Below, piece by piece: positions 10,361 to 22,879 of a DNA stretch of 64,000 nt. The stretch spans positions 11,071,257-11,135,256 of the forward strand of contig CM041197.1 in the NCBI GenBank assembly GCA_023078555.1. The letters run 5' to 3'. The notes below the pieces were generated by a model. The model did no database searches, was not told the DNA's origin, and saw only the letters and a list, made by a program, of their open reading frames with translations. Position 1 is the first letter of the stretch; every line of letters begins with the position of its first letter. The stretch is from Ulva prolifera. Taxonomy: Eukaryota > Chlorophyta > Ulvophyceae > Ulvales > Ulvaceae. Position numbers and translations under genes: made by a program.

Positions 10361-11806
10361 GCCATGTGCCAGGGGGTCAACCACTCCCGCTACATGGTGG
10401 GCCCACCTACGGCGCGCAAGATCGGCTGCAATTTTGGCCGCTTGGGGAAGACTTTGGCTATTGTCTATGTTGAATGGGCATTCGTAGTGTGCCATCTCGC
10501 TGTTGGGGAGTCTCCCCAACGCAAACCCGGGTTTTGTCGATTTACCGCGCTTTTCCCCAAACGAGGGTCGTTCATGCCCAAACGTGTGCCATTGCATCGA
10601 GAACACACAGCACACTCAAACTATGCTATAATATTCACCGGGTTATGACATATTGCTTCTGTCACATTTGTGGGTAGCATTCGGCAAGTGAGGTACTATT
10701 CAACCTGATCGGGCCGACATGGCGGGGCGCTCACGCACTGGTCAGGCGACATGCCAGGATTGATTGGCAGCATATTGCGTGTTGAATATTGCGTGTTGAA
10801 TATTGCGTGTTGAAGGACCCTGCCTCAATTTTATGTGCAATGGTGAATGCCCATGTTTTGTAATGCAACGTCACATCTACACCTTATTTCATAGCATGTC
10901 ACTCAAATGATACCACAAATGCACATCAATGATGTATCCAACGTGTATCCAGCATCCACAGCTCTATTGAAACGATTCATTAGTGTACAATGGCGAGGCA
11001 TGATCACATCAGGCCAGAGTAACTTCACACGTCTCCAGTGACACTACGCAAAAGATGACCTAGGCATACCTACGCTGACGTCTGACGTCAGAAGTACACA
11101 CGTAGCAGGTGGACTGCAAAGCTCCGGATCATGCTCCATCACAAGGGCCTGTCAGGCCTGTCACAGGAATCAAGATACTCATGTGCCCCATGCCGACATC
11201 AAACGTTCTACGAGAGTGACGATCAATCAGGATCAGGCAGTGAAGGTTTGATATCTCGTGTATAATTCAGTTCGAGCCACTATCCCATGCTACACACAGA
11301 TCGCAGGTAGGACGCCCTGTCCGGATATCCAGAGATTCGGACCTATCCAGCATTATCAGAAGGATTAATACGACTCAAATTGCATACCGTGCGTCACTAT
11401 GTGGCCAGCCTCCAGGAAACTCAGCCGTATACAGCTTCATGAAGCCTCACCGACGAAAAACATGCACATACAGCCTTGCGATCACCAACAAGAGCTTCAG
11501 AAAGCTCATTTTAAAGGCGTTTGGGGACACATGCGAACGTTTGGGGAGGTTTGGGGAGGCGACTGAGCGTCTGGGCCTGTTGGGGAGCGAGCGTCGCGAA
11601 AGGCCGATTTTCCCCAACCAGACGAGCCATATGGACGATCATGGGCCATTTTCCCCACCGGAGTGAGATGACACACTACGAATGCCCATTCAACATAGAC
11701 ATTAGCCAAAGTCTTCCCCAAGCGGCCAAATTCGCAGCCGATCTTGCGCGCCGTAGGTGGGCCCACCATGTACCGGGAGTGGTTGACCCCCTCATGTGCC
11801 ACAGCA
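10361..11806. mobile_element. Foldback element with ~130-bp inverted arms
   Basis: The left arm (about 10371-10500) and the right arm (about 11663-11802) are inverted copies with only a handful of differences. Both arms can be read as GVNHSRYMVGPPTARKIGC followed by GRLGKTLA, with most differences silent or single-residue, so the arms may descend from an exon or a transposon gene. Inside each arm is a cluster of TTGGGGA/TCCCCAA words (10505-10565 and 11520-11660), resembling subterminal binding arrays of DNA transposons. The 1-kb centre holds three tandem copies of TATTGCGTGTTGAA near 10770-10815 and an inverted CTGACGTC repeat near 11072-11090, but no gene. Confidence 0.55.
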
Positions 11807-12537
11807 GCAACGATCACCAGTTGCAATTTGCAACTTTCAGACGCATCACAGTTGTATGATAACATATTTCAGGGATCATTATACTTGAGAACACAGGCAC
11901 GGCCCGCTGGAGCAGTGCAGGCACACTGCCAGTACAGTACCGTACCATGACGTCCACTTCCTGCACTGCAAGTGCCACTGACCCAGCCGCAGTGTAAACG
12001 TCCGAAATGATGTGCACGTGCGAGGGCTGACAACTTTCCTTTCGTAATCATGAACAAACTTTCACCTGGTATCTCACAAACTTACACATCGTGGGGTCCT
12101 CATGATGGTTGCTGATTACAATGCAGGGCATTACAAGGAACAGAATGACCTGTGAATATGCATTTAGAACATGATGCACTTCGTCCAACTCTGACACTGG
12201 CGACAAAATGCTGCTGTACAGCTTGAGGTGCTTGGCACACATGTGTGATCATGGACATCAGCATCGCGAGATGAATCAGCATCACCCTAGCCGCACTGGT
12301 GTAGCCTCACAATCAGACCACCAAGCAAACCATACTCAACACTCCTTCAGGCTGGGCTGCATGAGGCCACTCCAGGCTCTCCCCCACCCAATCCACGCAC
12401 GTGCGGCGCAGGCCCCGCGTCCGCGCTTCCGCACCCTGCACCCAGCCCGCATAGCGATGAGGGCATTTCAAGTACGGTGGATGAACCCGCGCACTGCAGC
12501 CGCCGACTTCCCATCACCTGATCAAAGCAGCTGACTA
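11807..12537. other. Gene-free stretch upstream of the 12.5-kb pseudogene
   Basis: No conserved exon or repeat is seen. If the downstream locus was ever transcribed, its promoter should lie here; I find no convincing TATA box. Confidence 0.35.
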
Positions 12538-14729
12538 ATGCACGCCATGCCGCAGATGGCTGCAAAGCCAAGGTGCTCTGCTGCACACGTGGCTGCGGTG
12601 GCTTTCGCGGTGCTCCTCACAGCCGCCCCGGCCTGCGCCGATGTCCCATCCATCAGCTTGATCTCCGGCGGCGGCCGGGCGCCGGGGCGGCCGGCGCGCC
12701 CCTCGCGGCCGGCGCGGCCTTCACGCCCTGGGCGCCCCAATCCGGCCCCGGCGCCTGGTGGGAGCGATGCCATTGTGCCAGACCCTGCTACACCCGACAT
12801 TGAGCCGCCCGCAGGCGCAACGCCTGAGGCGCCGCCGACAGACGTGCCAGGAGGTGTGAGACTGCAACCTAGGCTCTCCAGGGTTAGCACATGCATGGTG
12901 AGCCATGTAAAGTAAAGTAAATCTAAATTTACTGAGCCGTATCCTATTGGACATTGACAACTCCGAGATTACGGGACCACATATGCAGATGTAGCAACGT
13001 GCCTGCTACAGCCAGCAGCGGAGATCAGGTCGTGTCTCGCGAGAGACTGTCGGGAGTGCCCTAATCACCACCATGTAGCTGATGTACTGGCGACCGGGGA
13101 CACCTCAAGGACTGCCTTAATCACCACCGAATGCTGGCCGAGAGCCAGTGTTAAATCAGGTGCAGGCCGAGCCGGTGCAGAGCCGTTTGAGTGTTCCTGG
13201 GTGCACGGCGGGCTAGGACGCAGTAGCCTGGGCAGTGAAGCTTCAGTCCCGAAACGCCTAAAGAATGCCACAGATTGCTCATGCATGTGCCCCTGTGCAG
13301 TGTGGTGGGGCGTGTCTGCCATTCACAGCAGGCTGATCTGCCATCAATGCATGTGAGTCCAGGATCCTCTGCCTCTTCCAGGATGTTTTGACGGAGCTCA
13401 CCGCCGGCATGCATGTACAGAAGAGGGGGACCTGAGGCTGGTGGGGAGGGTCAACATCAACGGCTTTGCCACGGGAGCGGTCCAGGTCTTCCAAAATGGT
13501 GCCTACGGCGCATTCTGCATTGAAGGTTTTGACGCAGCGGCCGCACATGTCGCGTGCCGGCAGCTGGGCTTCGTCGGCGGCACCAACATCCCGCTGGCCA
13601 TCAGGGGTAACTAAGACAGAAGGCAGCGGCGCTCTCTTATTGAGGTCGGCGCCTCCTCCATGTAAGAAGTGTGTACTGCTTTCACATCGTACTAGTTATG
13701 CCATGCTGCAGATGGCTGCACAGCCACGGTGCTCTGCTGCGCATGCGGCAGCGGTGGCTCTCACACCAAGTTGCTCCTCACTGCTGCCCCGGCCTGCGCC
13801 GATGTGCCGTCCATCGACTTGATCTCTGTCGGCGGCCGGCCGCCGGGGCGGGCGGCGCAGCCTGGGCGGCCCGCCCGCGCCGCACGCCCGGCCCTCCCTG
13901 GGCGCTCCGCTGCGGCCCCGGCGCCTCGCAGCGGAGATGCCGTCGTGACTGACCCCGCAACGCCTGTCATCGAGCCGCCCGCAGGCGCCACCCCCGAGGC
14001 GCCACCGACGGATGGGCCAGGAGGTGAGATACTGCAGCTCGACTGGGTGAACACAGGTACATGCATAGGGAGCTTTGTGGCACCACGTGCCTGCTACAGC
14101 CGGCGGCGGAGGACATCTCGCGTCTGACGCCTCAGGTTACCGCCAGGACTGCCTAAAGTACCACCATGTGGCTGATGTGCTGGCGATCTCGGTCACCTCC
14201 ATGGTCTGCAGGAGCGCCTTGATCACCAGCCAACTCGTAACGTAGTAATAGTGTTAAAATATGTGGAGGCTGTGCTGGAGCAGAGAAGGCGTATGCCTGC
14301 ATGCATGACGGGATACGACTGGGTGGCCTGTGCATGTAAGGCGGAGGATCAGGTCCCCGAAATCTAAGCATGCCCCTCAAACGCTCATGCATCTGTCCCG
14401 GTCCAGACCAGTCGGGCGTGTGCACAATATAAAGCTGGCTACCCTGCCGTCAGTCATGTCAGTCCACGCACCACTGCCAGTCCACGTACCACTGCCTCAT
14501 CTAGACTGCGTTGCTGGAGCTCACTGCTTCTGTCCATGTGCAGAGGAGGGGGATCAGAGGCTGGTGGGGAGGGTCGACGTGAATGGCTTTGCTACTGGCG
14601 CCGTCCAGGTCTTCCACAACGGCGCCTTCGGCGCAGTCTGCATCGAGGGCTTTGATGCAGCGGCCGCAGATGTCGCGTGCCGGCAGCTGGGCTTTGTCGG
14701 GGGCACCGACATCCCGCTGGCTATCAGGG
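12538..14729 (+). repeat. 1.12-kb tandem duplication of signal exon and half-SRCR exon
   Basis: Unit 1 starts near 12538 and unit 2 near 13690; equivalent acceptors at 13421 and 14544 are 1123 bp apart. Coding parts are very similar; introns are recognisable but more diverged. In unit 2 the signal-peptide stretch is five bases longer after GCAGCGGTGGCT, so the hydrophobic segment and the Pro-rich stretch are in different frames. A start at 13729 would restore the Pro-rich frame with only a weak leader (MLCCACGSGG). Confidence 0.75.
12905..12985. repeat. Dispersed repeat Y, copy 2
   Basis: GTAAAGTAAATCTAAATTTA, then CTGAGCCGTATCCTATTGG, ACATTGACAACTCCGAG and ACGGGACCACA. Lies in the first intron of the pseudogene, about 50 bp after the donor. 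Same family as 9040-9115 and 62337-62450. Confidence 0.6.
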
Positions 14730-15501
14730 GTAGCGTGGACAGCAGGCAGGAACGCTCTGTTATCGAGGTCCGCGCTTGCTCCATACATGAAGCATGTACT
14801 GCGTTAGCATCACAGGCTATCCTGCGCAGGATGCGCCGCAGACTGCTGTGCAGCGTCGGACTGGTGGCTCGTGGCACGGGTCATTGTGTATGTCTGAGTG
14901 TGATAGACATTGCCATTTGTCCGGCTACCTTCATCCATTCATGTATGTGTGCTTGAGGAAGTGTCCTGCTTCTTGGCTGCGTTCAGATGGCTGGGTTCAG
15001 ATGGAGCTGCTTTCATGCATCTGCTTCTTTGCATGCTAGCCAGAGCACCTTGTCCATGGTGCACAGCTTCGTTTGCTTTAATGTTTCGGCACTCTTGATC
15101 CGGGGATTGTTGGGAGTGTTGTGACGTGATGCTTCACTCGATGACACATCTGTAGGCGACAGAGCTGTAGGCGCTAATGCTTCTGTCGCTATGCGAGTCT
15201 TCGCGGGTGCACACCGATGTGGCAGTTTTGGTCCGGTGCTGCCTGACGGGACAGTTTTCACATCAGGCCATAATGCAAATTTGCAGAGGCCATGCACTCC
15301 AGATGGCAAACTCTGCAACAGTAGTAATGTCGGTGCTTGCCAACGTCAGTGACTACCGGAAGTACAAGGAGCTGCTGTTGGGAGAATTAGCACGTCAGAC
15401 ATGCTTGTGCTGTGTGTTATCATTTGTGCGGTTTTTTTTTTTCAGTGGGAAGACTTGCAAGACCTTCGCATCGGCTGCCGACACATCATAACGTGCAGGG
15501 T

Positions 15502-15580
15502 GCTCCAGCAACGACAGCTGCCCGGTCCAGGCCTGGCTCCAGCAACGACAGCTGCCCGGTCCAGGCCTAGGCCTGGCCCT
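15502..15580 (+). repeat. 34-bp tandem duplication at the terminal SRCR exon
   Basis: The word CTCCAGCAACGACAGCTGCC with the following CGGTCCAGGCCT occurs twice in a row, followed by GGCCTGGCCCTAG. In the frame of GDVRLVDI the extra bases contain two TAG codons. The homologous site in gene 1 (6368-6410) has a single copy and reads through. Confidence 0.75.
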
Positions 15581-16353
15581 AGGGTGACGTTCGCCTTGTA
15601 GACATCAATGGCATCACTGCTCAGACCGCCACATGTGACGCCGTACACTTCGGCGGTGTCCAGTTCTTTAACAATGGCCTGTGGGGCCGTGTCTGCAGTG
15701 GCCGGCTCGGAAACTCGGAGGCAGACTTCACCATTGACGTAAACACCGTCTGCCGGCAGCTCGGCTTTCCGTTCGGGAGCCTGATTGACGTTCAGGAAAC
15801 CGAAGACAGCACCGGCAACATTGTCGGCGCTGAATACTACGACAATACTGCGCTGGGGGACATCGTGTGGGCGACAGATGTGTTGTGCACCGGCAAGGAG
15901 GCCCGGCTTGACGAGTGCTTTTTCCCTGAGGACTTTGGGGATGCACCCGCCACCAACGACTATGGGCCGCCGGTGGCACACGGCGTACGCAGGGCGTCAT
16001 GCCGGCGCCGCGACGGCGACGTGCTTGCGGTCGCGTGCCGCCAGTTTGAGATTGAAGGTACGGGTCCGTGGTACATGCTTTGTGCCCGCCCGTTGTCGCG
16101 GTGCAACGCAGGTCGCTCAAACTTGACGCGCTCTGGTCACTGCTCGCGGCTGGAATCGATCATGTTTTGTCTCTGTTGTACAGCGCTGTTGAGTGCTGAT
16201 GCTGATGAGGTTCATGAGATGTTAAGCCTCGTAACGCATCCCCCTCTTCAGTATCAAGTGTTTGAGGTTGCAGCATGAAGGTCGCGATCGCCCCAGTACC
16301 GCTCTCAAAGGGGGTGTTGCTGTGCAGAGTCTGATGTCATCCGGCGCCTGTAG

Positions 16354-17934
16354 TGCTGGCGCATACAGCAGAAAGTCTTCTGGAGGGCGGTTCACTACGT
16401 TGAACGGGTCTATGCTCGAGCTCAAGGTTCGTACAAGACGTTCTTGGCTCAAGCATAGAGCTCTGCATGGAGCCCGAGATGCCATGACGCACCACGGGCG
16501 GTCCATGCTGACGGGTGGTCCATGCTGCGTGCGGGTCACGTCCTTGCCAATGTCAGTGACTGCCATCTTACTGATTAGTATTCACCCGCGATGAGCCGCG
16601 GTTGCCAGTAGTGCCAAATAACATGTATACCTTGTGGCAGAGAAGCTGGCTGTGCCCTGCAACCAACGTTGCACGAGAGCTTTTGCCGAATAATACCGCC
16701 TATCGCGTGTGATACATGGCTGCAGTAAGGCTGCATGCAGAGCCCACTGCCACTTGTCTAATGCGCGTGCATAGTCGCAGTGTGGAGCTGGGCTGTCTAG
16801 TGCACCTGGTCAGACAAAACGTTTCTGATAGGTCTCAACGGTATATTCGTGAGTTGGAATGAACATGTTTGCCGGGCCTGACATTGACTAAGTCTTGCAC
16901 TGGGATGCACATGCCATGGTCTCAATCTCATGTATCAGGCCTTCCAAGCCTGAGAAGAACAATTCTGATTCCCTTGACAATGTAGTTCACATGCCGCAAC
17001 GCAAGTGTATGTGCTGTGACCATCTGTGGAGTGCCTCAGGCTGTGGACAGCGAGGCGGATGATGAAGCATGCATGTCGAGCTAGCTGTCACTATGGCATT
17101 GGTGACGCACTGCGCATATGGAGATCATCAGGCCTCCCTGCTGCGGTCATTCTTCTGGAAGTGTTACGTTTACTGTGTGCATGTGTCGGTTGTGAAGCCC
17201 TGAGCTGGTACTTATTGCAGCCGCGCGGCTCGGGAGGGCGGGTCTGCTGCGGCGGTGCGGGGTGTACAGAAACACATGTACAGTGCTTGTCGTGCGACAA
17301 CTCTGATGCATACGTTTTGTGCCGTTGTCGCATGAGACGCATGGTCGTTTGGGATAGCATGCCATGGATCATTTGAAACGGCTTGTAGAGGTTGCGTCTC
17401 GGTGTGGTGTGGTGGACCAAGGTGTGTCTGACGAATGGTTTGCGCCAGTTGAGTGTGGCGTTGCATGCGCCGCCGCCGGGGCAACAGCAGAGGCGCCACC
17501 GACGGATCGGGTCTCTGCTAGATCATGGTAGGCTGCACAAAGGATGAGCGTGCACCTGCTTTCACTACCATAGCAGCTTCTACACAAGGCTGTACAGTAT
17601 CTTGAAGGAAGTTTTCTTCAATGCTGGTGTGCAGACCAAGCCAAAAATAGAGACACACACTTCATCAAACTCCTGTGCACAGATTGCCGTCCACACATCA
17701 AGGAACCCTAGTTCAATTACTAGAGAAAAAACGAAGAGGTTTTGGGATGCTCCGTGAACATACCCCTAATTCGCTCCCAAACGCCTCGCCACAATAGCAC
17801 GGTGCGCCCACCGGCCCCAGTAGGAGGAGGGAGATCAATGTACTAAAGCATGGTCATGCATATTCCGAAAAAGCAGGGCCTAGAGATCCCTCTTGAAACT
17901 TGCCCCCCGATACGCAACCACAGCAGCAGCGCAG
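16354..17934. other. 3' region of pseudogene B and intergenic DNA, with an exon remnant
   Basis: 16354-16890 is the paralogue of the 3' region of gene 1. At 17460-17517 (+) a short stretch reads AGATAEAPPTD, matching GATPEAPPTD of the Pro-rich signal exons, so a third remnant of that exon may lie here; it has no signal peptide and no downstream partner. The rest shows nothing recognisable. Confidence 0.4.
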
Positions 17935-20900
17935 CTACGAGCTTGCAGTACATACGAGGCGCAGGTAGAAGTTACACACTCTGACGTCGCCGTATGGGAG
18001 GGCCCCGCACGAAGCCAGCCGCCCCTCAGAGCCCGCACACGCCGGCGCATTCAGCCACGGCGGAGGCCGCGCGGCGGAAGCGTCCGGCGCGACTGCCCTA
18101 AAAGAGGCGCCAGCGGATGGCAGCCCCAGCTGTCTACATGCCACTCTCGCTGCCCTCTGCACACGCACATCGATAATTATGTGTAAGTGTTCTGCAAAAT
18201 TGGTGGCCGAGTTTAAATACAGTTGAACACATATAGCAAATTGACTAGAAGAGCCGGTCCCTGCGGTACCGGGGGGCTGGCATGCATGGGAAGGATTCTT
18301 CTATGGAGTGGCTGTGCAAATTTGCAGTGCCGCACCTCTGGGAACCGTGTAATTGTGCCGAATTCCTGCTCCTCGCAGACAGTACCCCAGGCACCGGCAT
18401 GGAATATCTCAAGCACGCCTCTGGTGGAGTTGGCGGAGTCAGTGCGGCCTACCAGGCGCAAGTCGCCCTCCTGCCCTGCATCCTCTCACCTCTGCGGTCT
18501 CGATGCCGATGATGCTGCTGTCACCGCGAATCTGCTGCTGTACCGCTGGCTGATATTGTATATTTCAATGCATCACTTCATTCGGATTCCCTCCTCTACA
18601 GTACTGGGAATGGGCATGCAAATCTCCATTCCCATGCGTGCGGGAGGGTGGAGGCATGTGGGGCAAGTCACAACTTCGAACCCCGAGCCTGTTCACCAGC
18701 CCACATGCACGAAGATATGATCATTTGCGGCTGAAGGCATATCTCAGCGGAATCGCACCCTCCTCTGAGCGAGCAACACATGACAAGGTCAGGCCGGGGG
18801 TAACCCTTGGTCTCGGAAGTGCCACCCGGCCTCGTCGGCGTTCATCCGTCCTGCGACACTCCCGCTGGTGGAACGCCGGTACGACCCCGCCAGGCCGGCA
18901 CTCCAGGAGAGAGGTCTCGTTGCCAGAGCAGCCAGGAACTATGAGCGCAACTTCGGGCGCCACAAGGCCTATGTTGGGGTCATCGATGGGGATCAGCCCA
19001 GAGCTCTGCGTGCCTGCATGCATGCATTCCCCCTGCGGCATCAGCTTTCTGGATGTTACAAGCACTGTGCGCCATGTAGATTGCAGCCCAGACCGTCACC
19101 GGTGCAGAGAGCACCAGCACAGATGACCACGGCGGTCTGGGAAAAAAAAATAAGTGAGGAAAGGGGGAAGAAGGCCTGGGGAAGGGAGGTACCTGCTGCA
19201 GTGTAGCCCAGCTGGCGGCAGGCGACGGCGGCGTCTGTTCCAACGAAGCCGTTGCCACAGACCTGCCCCCAGGAGCCCTCGAAGAAGATTTCCAGACGGC
19301 CAACATCCCAGATGCCAACAGATGTAACACCGAGGAGCCTCACATCACCCTCTTCTGCATGGGATCAGGGCCTGGTGATGGCGTGAGATCTGCGGATCGC
19401 TGAAGCATACAGCTAAAAATGCATACACATGTTTCTATAGCCATTTCTGTTTAGCTGCACAGAAGACATCTGCTGGCCCAGGTATTCCTGAATTAAAGTT
19501 TCATGGTGATCATATACACATACATACGTACACTGTTCGGAAAATTTCTCGAGGCCCGGCCTCTGGCCTTTGTAACTACGTACATGTCAATGCATTTCGT
19601 CAAAGACGTCATTCTTTACCAATATGCTCGTTCACCTCAAAGGGACATGCAACCAGGAACATTTCAGGAGGGGACGCACCGGCACCCGGGGTAGTGACTG
19701 CCTCAAGCGCTTCTGGCACAGCAAACTGCCGGCATGCAACACGCAGCGGCGCAGGCGGAGGGCTGTCCCCGCCGCACACCCCCCCTCCATCCGCAGTCGC
19801 CGGGAAGCCATTTCCGAGGTCGCAGTCGACGAGCTGCGACTCCGGCCCACGGCACCTCACGTCGTCCAGCCAAAATCGGCCCTGCGGCTCCTGTGATTCG
19901 GCCGCTAAGTCTTCAAAGTAGTAGTCGAAGCGTGCCTCCGGCAGGGTGGTGAGGCTGTCGACGACTGTGCCGTGGGGGGAATCCGAGCTGCCGGCAAACG
20001 ACGTCGGCAACAAGAAAGTCGGCGCGGCGGGAGGTCTCCCCATCGCAGATTGCACCCCACTCACCAGCATTGAAGACCTCAACAATGCCTGAGTGCAGGG
20101 GGTTGCAGGGCGTACCGAAGCCGCCGCGGAGGCGCACAGAGCCCTGCTCTGGGGCCGTGATGGTGTCACAATCTGAAGCACATTCATCAGAATTCCACGC
20201 CAAACTGCTGGCCTTAGACACAGCAGTTGCAGTCTACAGGGAATTATGAGTGCACAGCGCGTGTGTATGCATGCCACGCACATGTGCATGCCGCGCAATG
20301 CTATCACTGATATCACTGGCAGTTCGCCTGTCTCGCCGTGATTGCAGCAAGCCGCATGCATCCGAACAGCAACACGAACTCTATTTGCTCACTTCTCATG
20401 ACTGTGCTGGGCAGTGCAAGAGTCATGATCAGTTGCAGAACATGGCCCCTTTTGTCTGAGGTGCAGCCGGAACCTGATGCGCTCGCAAATCTGGCATGCA
20501 CATGGCCACCTCTGGCCACTGCGACGCCCGGCTACGTCTGTGTGCCCACTGGCAGCATCCCGGCCTACACGAGTGCGTAAGATAACATCATGCAATGCAA
20601 GATCCAGTGCACGGCCTAGCAACATGTGAGTCCCTGAAATGCACAGGCATGTGTGACGCGCATACAAAGCCATCACAGCCTGGTGGTTTCTCACAGAAAC
20701 CGACCGCCACCAGTATGCTCTGGACAAGCCCTGCGTCGCACACCAGACAACCAACGCAAGCGCTCTGCTCATAGATGCACATATGAGATAACATGGAATG
20801 CGGCGGACTTTGGGAAGCAATCATGATGGTGTGTGTAATTGCAACAGCGGGGTGGGCACTTGGTGCGTCGCCAGTGCCGCATGCGAGCCCAGTCGCATCG

Positions 20901-22879
20901 TTGGTAGAGCTGCGAGCCACGCTACACTCGCCCTGGATCCCAGACATCGCAGTGGACGTGCAGTCTCGTAGCGACGCCTCGGTGCCATCGCAGTCGACAG
21001 CGGAGATGCCCGGGGGGACGTTCTCAACCAGAACCTACGCAGCAGCGCCTCGCATGAAAACACCTTTGATCTTGGAACCTCTACGCCAAGCTGTCACTTG
21101 ACACACTGGACTAGAATGCCACACAATTGCAATATGCAGGGTGGATATTACAATATGCAGGGTGGGCATGCGGGACCGCTGGCCGTGCGGCTGAGCAGGA
21201 CTTTGGCAGTGCCCGCCTGCTTCGCTTCTGTCCGCACAGCGTCTCGGAGTTTGCGACAAAGGTGCGAATGAATGGCTAACCGCAGGTCATCGCAGGCCAG
21301 CTCACCTCGTTCTCCAAGCTCCCCCTGCCAGTGCTGTAGGAGTGAGAGAATTGGAGGACAGCGCCGCCGCCATAGCCGAGAGCACGGCACGCCACGAGCG
21401 CTGCGTCGGGGGTGAAGCCCTTCTTGTCGCACACTGTGCTCCAGAACCCCCGCACAAAGATCTCGAGGCGGCCGTACTCGTACCCCGGGCCCGAGCTACC
21501 ATCCATCAGACGCACGCGGCCCTCCGCCTCTGCATGGAAATGCTGTTAGAAGCCAGAAGCTATCAAACGTCATTTCAGGCGCCTCGGCTGCTTTGCAAAC
21601 ATAGTTGCTTTGAGAGGTGTGACCTGGCACGTGTGGCATGGCCTCTTTGACCAAACCTGTTGGTGCAATCTGTCGGTGTCATCGGTCATAGACCATTAGG
21701 CAGCCATCGGTACAGACTATGACAAGGGCAGGGAAAGCCATGGGCTTCATAAGTGGTGAACCTGATGGAGCATGAACTGTATCCCCGATTCTGAAATAGA
21801 AGTAAGTCCATTTCAGGGAACCATGTAGGTATGGAATTCCCTTCAAGGAATCCCTTAGATATATGCGATAAGCACCAGGGCCAAATTCAACATGCACACA
21901 CAGACATGCACATGCAAGCGGAGCAGATAACAAAGGCTGGTCTTGTACAGAGTACTGGCATCAGAGTCCCGCGAACAACTTGAACTTCGTCTGTACACGT
22001 CCTGGCTCATGTTACAAGGGCGGGCCTGACAAGGGCGGATAGGTCGGAGCAGAAACAGTCGCCTTTTGATGTGATTTCAACCGAAATGACCATGTTCAAT
22101 ATGACATTGACGCATGATATGCTTTATCCGGTTCGTTGTGGTCTACGGACGCAGTTGCACTGTGCCTGTCTTCGAGGATGACTCGGTCGGCCAGCGCTGT
22201 TACGATGCTCACGAACAGCGCGATCAAAGCGTGTATATCCTTTCACGGGAACATATTTGGTTACATTCAGGCTTAACTTGGGCTCTGGAGACTCGCGGCC
22301 TATCTGGAGGTCAATCAGCCGGAGGACACACTTGGGCAGAGCTTAGGACGGCTGCGTGTCACCGCTAGAAGCTAATCCGTCAGTGATACAAAATTAAACC
22401 TACTATGAACATGTTTACCAATTTGCTCAAAGTTTTATGACGTGTTGTCTCTCGCGGAGCTCATCATGCGCCATCGCGAAGCGGGCTACTGGAGCATCTG
22501 GTCTATGAACAGGCCCCACACGCACAGATCGCGCCACGATCTGATTCTACAGCGCAAATTATATGTATGTGAAAATCGGCAATATACGGCTGCAACGGTG
22601 TTCAGGGATGAGCAGGGCAAACCATCGCTGCTACATAGCCATTTGGAAGCTCGGGCACATCATGCTTCACCAATCTGCAATGGAGATTTTGGAAACTGTA
22701 TGAACCACAGGCGCGAGCGTCTACGGCTACGGACAGTTGCAGACTTCTTACGACACTGCTTGCGGCAAGTGATGCCTGTGCTCTTCGTACTAAATGAGAC
22801 TGCCACTGCGGGCGCTTTGGAGATCAGTCCCCCTGGCCATGTGGTTATGGAAACACCGGCTGGACACGAGGACGGCTGT

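Larger units (their letters stand above)
12538..16353 (+). pseudogene. Truncated SRCR gene with duplicated first exons (pseudogene B)
   Basis: Exon 12538-12853 encodes a signal peptide (AAVAFAVLLTAAPACA) and a Pro/Arg-rich stretch ending PEAPPTDVPG. Exon 13421-13606 encodes the first half of SRCR domain 1 (EEGDLRLVGRVNINGFATG, VACRQLGFVGGT). Both are repeated at about 13712-14023 and 14544-14729. The second half of domain 1 and domains 2-7 are absent. The next conserved block is the eight-cysteine terminal domain at about 15578-16053 (GDVRLVDINGITAQTATC, WATDVLCTGKEARLDECF, VACRQFEIEG), then the tail exon 16328-16353, which again reads ESDVIRRL and TAG. In-frame TAG codons created by a short duplication at 15502-15580 precede the terminal domain, so I call it a pseudogene. 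A chimeric short transcript cannot be excluded. Confidence 0.7.

Noticed and set aside
11520-11660. Telomere-like TTGGGG words
   Set aside because: They are scattered in both orientations inside a foldback element, not a head-to-tail array.
14330-14956. A 208-residue frame through the second half-SRCR exon
   Set aside because: Only 14544-14729 matches the family; the rest is intron read-through, and the donor at 14730 is conserved with the first copy.
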